From the NCBI GenBank assembly GCA_950097015.1, contig CATNEN010000038.1, positions 32,636,501 through 32,700,500 of the forward strand: DNA of 64,000 bases, given 5' to 3'. This stretch comes from Macrostomum hystrix. Its lineage: Eukaryota > Platyhelminthes > Macrostomidae. The translations under genes and the position numbers were made by a program. The notes below the pieces were generated by a model. It was not told the DNA's origin. It saw only the letters and a list, made by a program, of their open reading frames with translations, and ran no database searches. Shown here piece by piece: positions 56,104 through 64,000 of the stretch. The number at the start of each line of letters is the position of its first letter. The stretch's first letter is position 1.

Positions 56104-57189
56104 ATGGACTCAGTGGCTATTGAGAATGTTCCACCAGTGCAGGCACAGTTGGATGCCGCTAAGCAGCCGATCAAGGCTGGCAGTCCTTTGAAGAACCAGC
56201 AGCAGCAGTCATCGGATGAGCCGCTTCTACGCGATAATCCGCACCGCTTTGTGATCATGCCCATTCAGTACCACGACATCTGGCAGATGTACAAGAAGGC
56301 CGTGGCCAGCTTCTGGACAGTCGAGGAGGTTGACCTCAGCAAGGATCTGGAGGACTGGAAGCGGCTCACAGACAACGAGCGCCACTTTGTGTCCTACGTT
56401 CTGGCCTTCTTTGCCGCCTCCGATGGCATAGTCAACGAGAACCTGGTCGAACGCTTCTCCCAGGAGGTGCAGATTCCTGAGGCCCGCTGTTTCTACGGCT
56501 TCCAGATCATGATTGAGAACGTCCACTCGGAGATGTACTCGCTGCTCATCGATAGCTACGTTCGCGATCCGGCCAAGCGCGACCTGCTGTTCAACGCCAT
56601 CGAGACCCTGCCGCCTGTGCGACAGAAGGCCGACTGGGCGCTCAACTGGATCTCACATCGGCGAGCCACCTTCGGCGAGCGAATTGTCGCCTTCGCCGCT
56701 GTTGAAGGCATCTTCTTCAGCGGCAGCTTCGCCGCCATCTTCTGGCTGAAGAAGCGCGGCCTCATGCCCGGTCTGACATTCAGCAACGAGCTCATCAGCC
56801 GCGACGAGGGCCTCCACACCGACTTCGCCTGCCTGATGTTCCGCCACCTGCGTCAGCCGCCAAGTCAGGAACGCATCACCGAGATCATCAGGGACGCCGT
56901 GGCCATCGAACAGAGCTTCTTGACCGAAGCCCTGCCGGTGTCTCTCATCGGCATGAACTGCGCCTCAATGTGTCGCTACATCGAATTCGTGGCCGACCGG
57001 CTGCTGACCGAGCTCGACTGCCCGAAGCTCTTCAACTCGGAGAATCCGTTCGACTTCATGGAGAACATCAGCCTGGAGGGCAAGACCAACTTCTTCGAGA
57101 AGCGAGTCGGCGAATACCAGAAAGCCGGCGTGATGAGCCGCGTGATGGGCGAGAACAATCGCGAGTTCAAGATGGACGCCGACTTCTAA
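56104..57189 (+). CDS. RRM2: Ribonucleoside-diphosphate reductase small subunit (R2)
   Basis: Uninterrupted 361-codon frame; R2 supplies the diiron-tyrosyl radical used by the large subunit to make deoxyribonucleotides. Metal ligands expected in class Ia R2 are present: D107 ([11 protein letters not shown]), E138 and H141 (IENVHSEMY), E201 (EGIFFSG), E235 and H238 (RDEGLH), with the radical tyrosine Y145. The C-terminus FKMDADF matches the large-subunit docking heptapeptide known from animal R2 (F-x-L/M-DADF). Residues 1-45 are the usual variable N-terminal extension. ATG 56104 is chosen because it follows a good acceptor (GAATTGCAG, AG at 56072-56073) by 30 nt; the frame open further upstream is repeat. 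High GC at third positions contrasts with the flanks. It is flanked on both sides by arrays. Confidence 0.96.
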   Translation: MDSVAIENVPPVQAQLDAAKQPIKAGSPLKNQQQQSSDEPLLRDNPHRFVIMPIQYHDIWQMYKKAVASFWTVEEVDLSKDLEDWKRLTDNERHFVSYVLAFFAASDGIVNENLVERFSQEVQIPEARCFYGFQIMIENVHSEMYSLLIDSYVRDPAKRDLLFNAIETLPPVRQKADWALNWISHRRATFGERIVAFAAVEGIFFSGSFAAIFWLKKRGLMPGLTFSNELISRDEGLHTDFACLMFRHLRQPPSQERITEIIRDAVAIEQSFLTEALPVSLIGMNCASMCRYIEFVADRLLTELDCPKLFNSENPFDFMENISLEGKTNFFEKRVGEYQKAGVMSRVMGENNREFKMDADF

Positions 57190-57289
57190 TGGCTTGGAGT
57201 TGACTCCGGTGACCTCGTGTCCTCCTTCGCTGGGAGAATTTTTAATACCGTTCATAAATTTCTGACACTCCCTATCCCTATCTGTCTGT

Positions 57290-58880
57290 TGTGAATGCGT
57301 GCGTTTTTACTATCAGTTTTCACTGTCTGTCAGTTCTGACTGTTTGTCTGTAAGATCTGACTGTCTGTCTCTTCTGTGTCTGTCAGTTCTGACTGTCTGT
57401 CAGTTCTGACTGTCTGTCTGACTGTTCTGACTGTCTGTCTGACTGTTCTGACTGTCTGTCTGACTGTCCGTCTGTCAGTTCTGACTGTCTGTCTGACTGT
57501 TCTGACTGTCTGTCTGACTGTCTGTCTGACTGTTCTGTCTGTCTGACTGTCCGTCTGTCAGTTCTGACTGTCTGTCTGACTGTTCTGACTGTTCTGACTG
57601 TCTGTCTGACTGTCTGTCTGACTGTTCTGACTGTCTGTCTGACTGTTCTGACTGTCTGTCTGACTGTTCTGACTGTCTGTCTGACTGTCCGTCTGTCAGT
57701 TCTGACTGTCTGTCTGACTGTCTGTCTGACTGTTCTGACTGTCTGTCTGACTGTTCTGACTGTCTGTCTGACTGTTCTGACTGTCTGTCTGACTGTCCGT
57801 CTGTCAGTTCTGACTGTCTGTCTGACTGTTCTGACTGTCTGTCTGTCAGTTCTGACTGTCTGTCAGTTCTGACTGTCTGTCAGTTCTGACTGTCTGTCTG
57901 ACTGTTCTGACTGTCTGTCTGACTGTCTGTCTGACTGTCTGTCTGACTGTCTGTCTGACTGTCTGTCTGACTGTCTGTCTGACTGTTCTGACTGTCTGTC
58001 TGACTGTCTGTCTGACTGTCTGTCTGTCTGACTGTCTGACTGTCTGTCTGACTGTCCGTCTGTCAGTTCTGACTGTCTGTCAGTTCTGACTGTCTGTCAG
58101 TTCTGACTGTCTGTCTGTCAGTTCTGACTGTCTGTCAGTTCTGACTGTCTGTCTGTCAGTTCTGACTGTCTGTCTGTCAGTTCTGACTGTCTGTCTGTCA
58201 GTTCTGACTGTCTGTCTGTCAGTTCTGTCTGTCTGTCAGTTCTGACTGTCTGTCAGTTCTGACTGTCTGTCTGTCAGTTCTGACTGTCTGTCAGTTCTGA
58301 CTGTCTGTCAGTTCTGACTGTCTGTCTGACTGTTCTGACTGTCTGTCTGACTGTCTGACTGACTGTCTGTCTGACTGTCTGTCTGACTGTCTGTCTGACT
58401 GTTCTGACTGTCTGTCTGACTGTTCTGACTGTCTGTCTGACTGTCCGTCTGTCAGTTCTGACTGTCCGTCTGTCAGTTCTGACTGTCTGTCTGACTGTTC
58501 TGACTGTCTGTCTGACTGTCCGTCTGTCAGTTCTGACTGTCTGTCTGTCAGTTCTGGCTGTCTGTCAGTTCTGACTGTCCGTCTGTCAGTTCTGACTGTC
58601 TGTCAGTTCTGACTGTCTGTCTGACTGTTCTGACTTTCTGTCTGTCAGTTCTGACTGTCTGTCTGACTGTCCGTCTGTCAGTTCTGACTGTCTGTCTGAC
58701 TGTCCGTCTGTCAGTTCTGACTGTCTGTCTGTCAGTTCTGACTGTCTGTCTGACTGTTCTGACTTTCTGTCTGTCAGTTCTGACTGTCTGTCTGTCAGTT
58801 CTGACTGTCTGTCTGACTTTCTGTCTGTCAGTTCTGTCCGTCAGTTTTCACTGTCTAAGTTCTGTCCGTCTGTCTTGTTT
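57290..58880. repeat. CTGT/CTGA micro-minisatellite downstream of RRM2
   Basis: About 1.55 kb of TGACTGTCTGTC, TTCTGACTGTC and CAGTTCTGACTG combinations, essentially a tetranucleotide repeat with irregular 9-13-bp super-units. It starts about 100 nt after the RRM2 stop and so probably overlaps its 3' UTR. Confidence 0.95.
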
Positions 58881-58884
58881 TACA

Positions 58885-60390
58885 ATTTACATCTAAAACT
58901 ATATTTTTGACCACGCGTGAAAGGTATTGCTGTTCAAAACTCGAAGTCCGAATTTGACAATAAGTGTCAGCATTTTTCTAGTTATTACAAAATATTTGAA
59001 TTATTTAATATAAATTTAATTTTATTTTGCTACAGCTATTTTTTTGCGAACTTTTCAACTGCAAGTTTTTCGATAATTTGCCGTTTTTCGATGCTAATTT
59101 CGCATTTTTTCTAATGTACTACTGTCCAATTTATACTGTGAGTAGTAACAGTGGCATTTCACCTTCTCTCTTTTTTGCACAAGCTGTGCCATCGGCAAAA
59201 AAATTTAAACAACTATTAAATAAAATGCTCAATAAATTGGCTTCATTCAATTAGTTTTATTTTCGTAAAATTGTGGCAGTTCAGCCAGTTGTATACTGTC
59301 TTAATGTTTTAACTACTTCTAGTCATCTATATTCGTTAAATTAGTAAATAGTTAACGATTTATTTTTTAGTCCTGAATCGTTAAACTTTATTAACTTTTT
59401 AAACTAACTAAATTCGGTGCATAAACGTTACACTTTATTTAAGATATTCGTTACAGTGGTCTGCTGTGATCAGTGAAAGTTAATTCAATCGACGAGCTGC
59501 GCAGTTTAAATTTGAATTTCAGTCATCTTAGCATAGAAAATAGAAAGAGAATCTAACCAAATTATTAATAAGCAGACGTCGAACTGCCAGTCTTTTAAAT
59601 CACCATTCTGATTGGTTGAGAGCGAGCAGGACACAAGCATATTTTTTTCTTTCAAATTTGGTTCGTCAAAGTAAATTTCGATTCGAAAAAAATAGTCTGT
59701 GTAAAAATATTTGCTTACAAATATGAACAAAGCAAGAATGTTGTTGCAACAGATAAAGATCTGATAAAAAATTTACAAGTGTAATTAATGGCTCATGAAA
59801 GAAATTCTCTATCAGCGATTGGTAAATCAGTAAATTTAATAATCAATTAATATTACTAACAATCAAGTATGCAAGTAAGATTCATAATTTTCTTAAAAGG
59901 AGAAAACTGATGAATGCAGCAAATATGCTACTTTTGGTAATCGAGCACTACTCAGATAGTTATAACAAAATATGGTAGCAAAAAAAGAATTGGCGCGAAT
60001 TTAAATGGCGCCGTTTATAAATGCAGATTCCAAATCGAATTATTGAATGAGTATTGAAATGTACACTGCAAGATGTACACACAAACAACTTTAATAAAAG
60101 ACTACGAAGTACAATCTAACGGATTAGCTGAAGTTCTTGATAATAGGATAAGTTAATTTTCAGCAAGAAATAATCTTTTTCGGTTAAAGATCTTATCATT
60201 TTACACGGAAGACACTGCACTGATTGGATTACAATCACTAATAGGCACCAGTATTATTTGTAATTGCATTTATAGCCGATTTATTGATTAACAAACTTCG
60301 AGCATGAATGAAAAAGTAAGTGGAGATTTCGCGTAAGATAAATTTAGACTTGGAATTTCAGGATTAAGGATTATAACAATCTGAAGATAC
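58885..60390. other. AT-rich intergenic region
   Basis: No gene, array or transposon end seen. Short frames (58917-59114, 59027-59254, 59506-59730) are AT-driven and unsupported. Confidence 0.4.
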
Positions 60391-60598
60391 TATGTATTAA
60401 TTTTGCATGCTAAGTGAGACTATTTTCTATCAATCTGAGACTGAATAGCAAAAATGCTTGATAGTCTATGGCCAATCCTCAATTCCGGCGTGCCTGAATG
60501 CTAGTCTGAAGCGAGGTTTGGCCATAGACTATAACGCACTTTTGCTATTCAGTCTCAGATTGCTTGAAAGTCTCCCTTAGCATGCAAAAATCAATACC
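60391..60598. mobile_element. Foldback element, about 75-bp imperfect arms
   Basis: Outer arms TTTTGCATGCTAAG and CTTAGCATGCAAAA continue inward (GAGACTGAATAGCAAAA with TTTTGCTATTCAGTCTC, and TAGTCTATGGCCAA with TTGGCCATAGACTA) around a loop of about 45 nt. The whole would fold into one long hairpin. It lies about 80 nt beyond the 3' end of the transporter gene. MITE or hairpin locus; no coding capacity. Confidence 0.7.
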
Positions 60599-60680
60599 AA
60601 CGCTACTACACAGGAATCTAAAAAAAGTTCATTCATGCTCGAGATCATTTGAATGTCAAGGTGCTGAAATCTCATTCTCG

Positions 60681-62753
60681 TTACCAGGAGATTCGCCGAC
60701 CTCTCCCAGCCGGGTGCTGCAACAGCGGCGACCGCTCATCGACGCAATCGACCTGTCGGCCGTTCGATGTTGGCTCTGTCGGCGACTCCGGATGCCGCCT
60801 CGGACTGGGCCGACTGGGTGGCGAAGGTGTGGCTGGCGACGCGCCGCCCACAGCGCTGACACTGTCGATATTGTCGTCGTCGTCGGCCTGGCGGCGAAGC
60901 AGGGCCCGACGATCCCGATCCCGACGCCTCGGATTCAACGAGGAGCAGCGCTGCCTGCCGCGCGACGATAAAATGCTGTTCCGATAGCCGCCAATGTCCG
61001 ATGACGGCGTGCGACAACCAGAGGCCGCCGCCTGCTGCTGCTGTTGCCGCTGCCGCAGCTGCTGCTGGCTGAGCTGCAGCAGGCTGGTGGCGCGCAGGAA
61101 CGACACAGACCGGCGACGAAACGGCACCGGCTGGACTAGCGTGGCTGCGGCTGTGGCGGCGCCGGCTGCCACTGCGGCGGCTGCGACGGCGTCCACGGCG
61201 GCCACGGTCGGGTCGGCAACAGCTGTGCGGCGCTGCTGCCGCCGACGGTAGCGCTGGACCAGAACGAACACCAGAAACAGAGTCATCTGCGGTGGGAGGA
61301 TGACGAGATTTCGAAGCGATATCGAATGAGATTTTGCCATTACGAAATTCTTGCACGAGATTTTGAAGCTTATCTAACTAATCCCAGACTTTGAAGCCTT
61401 TGTAATCCAGGGGTGAGATATTGAAGCCTTCTAATCCAAGGGGTGAGATTTTGAAGCCTTTCTAATCCCAGGGGTGAGATTTTGAAGCCTTTCTAACCCC
61501 AGGGGTGAGATTTTGAAGCCCTTATAATCCCAGGGGTGAGATTTTGAAGCCCTTCTAATCCCAGGGGTGTGATTTTGAAGCCCTTCTAACCCAAGGGGTG
61601 AGATTTTGAAGCCTTTCTAACCCCAGGGGTGAGATTTTGAAGCCAATTCAAACCCCAGGAGTTTTAGAAAGCTTTTAGATTTTCTAAGGTAATATTCAGA
61701 GTTTTTTCAATCCCAGAAGGTGATAAAAAATGATTCCCACTCACAGTAACCAGCGACAGTCCGGAGCCGGCTGTGGTGGCCCAGCCAAATGAAGAATTGT
61801 CAACTAGGAAGCCACCAGCTATCGGGCCGACAAATTCGCTGAGAAAAAAAATAATAAAAATCTAAAAACAAAACTGTCATTCGCGTTAAGTTCTATTAAC
61901 AGTAGGAAGAACGGGCTAGTGTGGCTATTTGAAATACCCTCGCGGTTTTTCTACTGTTAAAAATCAGGCGCAGGGCGTACCCGAATGCGTAGGCGGAGCC
62001 CCATAAACCGCCGATAGCGCCGTGCAACGAGACGTCGTCGGGTAAGCCGGCCTGTCTAAAAAAATACGGACACAGGTGTGAGACACTGAGAGGAATTTGT
62101 CAATTCAGACGCCAAGAATAGGAAATCGACGAATCACAAATCGAAGAAACGGAAATCGACGAATTGGAAATAGACGAATCAGAAATCGACGAATCGGAAT
62201 CGACAAATCAGAAATCGACGAATTGGAAATCAACTAATTAGAAATTTACGAATCAGAAATCGACGAATCGGAATCGACGAATCAGAAATCGACGAATCAG
62301 AAATCAAGGAATTGGAACTTGATGAATCAGGAATAGTTAACAATCAACAAATGTAGACTTACTCGGCAGCGTCCAGCATGTACTCATAACTGGGCACAAT
62401 ACCCATAGAGTTAAACAGGCCCAGCATGGCCAGTGAAGCAATGATAAGTGCCAAACTGCCATTGGCACTGTCCGGGGCATTGTTGGTAAACAGCGGCGAT
62501 GGTCCCAGCATAGCCAGACAGGCAGTGCAGCCAGCTAGACTCAATAGTACAAGCGGATTGAGGTCGCTGATTCGCTCCGTCAGCCAGCCGAAAGCCGGAG
62601 CTGACAAAGCGTAGGTGCCGGCCGTGAGCAGGAAAACTAGACCGATTAGTTGAGCACTCAGGCTGAAACTGCTCAGGCGAGGCTCCAATATTGGCTCGAA
62701 TATTGACCAAACAATGGCCAGTACGGTTACCGTCCAAACCATCATGAGGATAC
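60681..62753 (-). CDS. SLC18B1: MFS transporter, SLC18B1-like, C-terminal part (5' exons outside window)
   Basis: Four minus-strand exons: 62753-62363, 62055-61981, 61838-61745 and 61286-60681, joining in frame (phases 2, 2, 0) for about 388 residues. The first exon opens with a split codon, so upstream exons must lie beyond position 64000. The segment has FEPILEPRLSSFSL, TYALSAPAFGWLTERIS and GIVPSYEYMLDAAE; later exons give GGLWGSAYAFGEFVGPIAGG and the final span MTLFLVFVLVQRY. P-LEP-L-F with G-W-L-R and GLW-S-Y-GEF-GP-GG resembles the vesicular amine/polyamine transporter SLC18B1 family. The last 185 residues are an unusual cytoplasmic tail rich in Arg, Ala and Gln, ending RRISW. Introns hold three separate arrays and a 65-bp MITE. 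Confidence 0.72.
61385..61665. repeat. About 31-bp array in a transporter intron
   Basis: Nine copies of a unit containing GGGGTGAGATTTTGAAGCC followed by TTTCTAACCCCA. It lies just upstream, on the gene strand, of the last exon's acceptor. Confidence 0.9.
61896..61960. mobile_element. 65-bp TTAA-flanked MITE relic
   Basis: Starts TTAACAGTAGGAAGAACGGG and ends GGTTTTTCTACTGTTAA; the core GGCTATTTGAAATACCC matches the palindrome in the 23678 copy. It is the shortest of three related TTAA elements and lies 15 nt outside a transporter exon donor. Confidence 0.7.
62100..62345. repeat. About 16-bp CGACGAAT array
   Basis: About 15 imperfect copies of AATCGACGAATCGGAA or AATCGACGAATCAGAA, filling the intron between the first two visible transporter exons. 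Confidence 0.88.
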
Positions 62754-62774
62754 CTGCGTGATGCGGGATTAGTA

Positions 62775-62995
62775 ACTTGAACCTTCAGTGGGACATCGAT
62801 AATCCTCAGGGTACTCAAACCACCTGACCCTACAGTGGGATATCGATAATCCTCAGGGCACTCAAAACACCTGACCCTGCAGTGGGATATCGATAATCCT
62901 CAGGGTACTCACCTGACCCTGCAGTGGGATATCGATAATCCTCAGGGTACTTAAAACACCTGAGCCTTTGGCGGGATATCAATAATACTGAACGT
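62775..62995. repeat. About 50-bp array with TATCGATA
   Basis: Five copies of a unit containing GTGGGATATCGATAATCCTC, each with the palindrome TATCGATA (first and last copies varied). It lies just outside the first visible transporter exon, within its upstream intron. Confidence 0.88.
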
Positions 62996-63198
62996 ACTTA
63001 AAAGTCCCAAACTCTGAACTTGGGATATATTTACTATCCAAGGTTACTGAAACAATATAACTTTTCCGATTTATAAGTTATAAAAAATGCTAGGTTTAAA
63101 AGCAGTCTCCAAGACAGTGGATTTTAAAGTGGATTTAAATTACTATAAATTGCCTATATTTCCATATTTTGACTAGTAGTACACTATATATATACATA
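62996..63198. other. AT-rich intron or intergenic sequence
   Basis: No exon of the transporter is recognisable here, so its N-terminal half lies beyond the window. Confidence 0.4.
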
Positions 63199-63900
63199 TC
63201 TATATATATAAAAGTGAAAACTCTGTCTGTCTGTCTGTCTGTCTGTGTGCAACCTTTTGTCTTTATAGACGCCGAAACCGCTCAACCAAATCGCACCAAA
63301 CTTTGCACATACCTAAAACCACCTACGCTGAGTGCAATAGGCTACTCAAATTCCCGAAAAATCATTTCCTTCCTGCTCAAAAGTGCAAAAAACTGCTCAA
63401 AAATCGTCAAAAAATCACTCAATTCGACATATCGTCGCCCCACTTTGTCAGATTTTCTCCAAATTTGATCCACTTACACTTTACATGTTTTCCAACAATG
63501 CTGTCAATTTTGAACATCTCTACTCAATCCAGAGCAAAGCTGCATCATCTCAAAGTGAGTCACTTTTTGTTTTCCGAGGACAGCCACCCCAACTCCCCTC
63601 CGCCACTCTGCGGGCCAAATTTTAACAGTCTATGGCCGCGGGCTAGCCGGCCCCAGCTCATGCGTTTATTATGCGCCTAGCCAGGGTGCCCTCATGGTGA
63701 GGTGAGCTGGGCTAGCCGATCGCAGCTCATGAGCCCAGCCCATGGGCCCAGGGTGCGCTCCTGGTGTGGGCCTCGGATATGGGATAGGAAGGTGACGGGG
63801 GGGAGGAGGAGGGGGAGAGGTTGCCCATGAGGGCGGATAGCTCAGTCAGTAAGGTGTCGGACTCTGGATCAGATGGTCCTGGGTTCGACTCCCGACCTAG
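63199..63900 (+). mobile_element. Non-autonomous Helitron-like element
   Basis: The 5' end TCTATATATATAAAAGTGAA follows an A, and the 3' end CTAG is followed by a T, with a GGTC...GACC hairpin just before it. This is the A^T insertion, TC start and CTRR end of Helitrons. The 5' part includes GCCGAAACCGCTCAACCAAA, a type of leader common in invertebrate Helitrons. No Rep/helicase is encoded. The last about 70 bp are tRNA-like. Confidence 0.6.
63831..63896 (+). pseudogene. tRNA-like sequence at the Helitron 3' end
   Basis: GGATAGCTCAGTCAGTAAGG (A-box region), an anticodon-type loop CTCTGGA (CTG, as for Gln) and GGGTTCGACTCCC (T arm). The 5' acceptor strand GGGCGGA has no complement at the 3' end (CCTAGTA) and the anticodon stem has a mismatch, so it is not a working tRNA. 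It is either a tRNA-derived SINE head or a tRNA-like 3' domain of the element. Confidence 0.5.
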
Positions 63901-64000
63901 TATATATATATAATACAAGTCAAGAATATGCATTTCATTATTTTTACGCATAATGCTACTTAGAGTAAAGTAGTAAGTGTATTCTATCTTTAATTTTCTT

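Noticed and set aside
63831..63896. Functional tRNA-Gln gene
   Set aside because: The acceptor stem has no 3' partner and the anticodon stem has a mismatch; better seen as a tRNA-like tail or SINE head.

Overview
This is a eukaryotic nuclear window. Genes are split by GT-AG introns and the encoded proteins are typical of animals: an NR5/FTZ-F1 nuclear receptor, SDHC, NDUFA7, ribonucleotide reductase R2, a TRIM-NHL-like protein and a vesicular-amine-type transporter. The genes are embedded in AT-rich DNA crowded with minisatellites and many transposon families. Several coding exons begin only 4-30 nt after a polypyrimidine/AG acceptor, as expected for spliced-leader trans-splicing. With the RTE-like, EnSpm, Helitron and SINE remnants this best fits a spiralian, most likely a free-living flatworm with a repeat-rich genome. 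That assignment is inference.

Layout. 1-2174 is a satellite. On the minus strand follow an unrecognised coiled-coil/polyproline protein (2195-3473), NDUFA7 in three exons (5271-8805) and a small four-span membrane protein in three exons (11718-15178). After a quiet interval comes a plus-strand TRIM-like gene in five exons (18749-24393), with an in-frame hexapeptide minisatellite, a C2CH zinc-binding motif, a coiled coil and an NHL-type propeller. It is convergent with SDHC (minus, two exons, 26487-28219).

30687-42179 is a stack of mobile DNA. Inverted arms of about 200 bp, flanked by a 9-bp direct repeat, enclose a hAT-type MITE, a complete-looking EnSpm/CACTA-type element (31272-37855) with an open transposase frame and a seven-exon companion gene 49 nt upstream of it, and a decayed RTE-like retrotransposon (38675-41640). 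The plus-strand NR5 receptor gene follows in four exons (44889-53059) with about 4.8 kb of tandem repeat in its first intron and a 41-bp near-perfect array starting just after its stop codon. RRM2 (56104-57189) has an uninterrupted frame and is followed by 1.5 kb of CTGT/CTGA repeat. The C-terminal half of an SLC18B1-like transporter lies on the minus strand (60681-62753); its N-terminal exons lie beyond the window. A Helitron-like element with a tRNA-like tail closes the window.

The dominant theme is that most introns and several 3' flanks are filled with a tandem array private to that intron. The protein genes are not an operon and share no single pathway, though SDHC and NDUFA7 are both respiratory-chain subunits. 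Exon junctions were worked out by hand from splice signals and reading-frame continuity; no transcript or database comparison was available.
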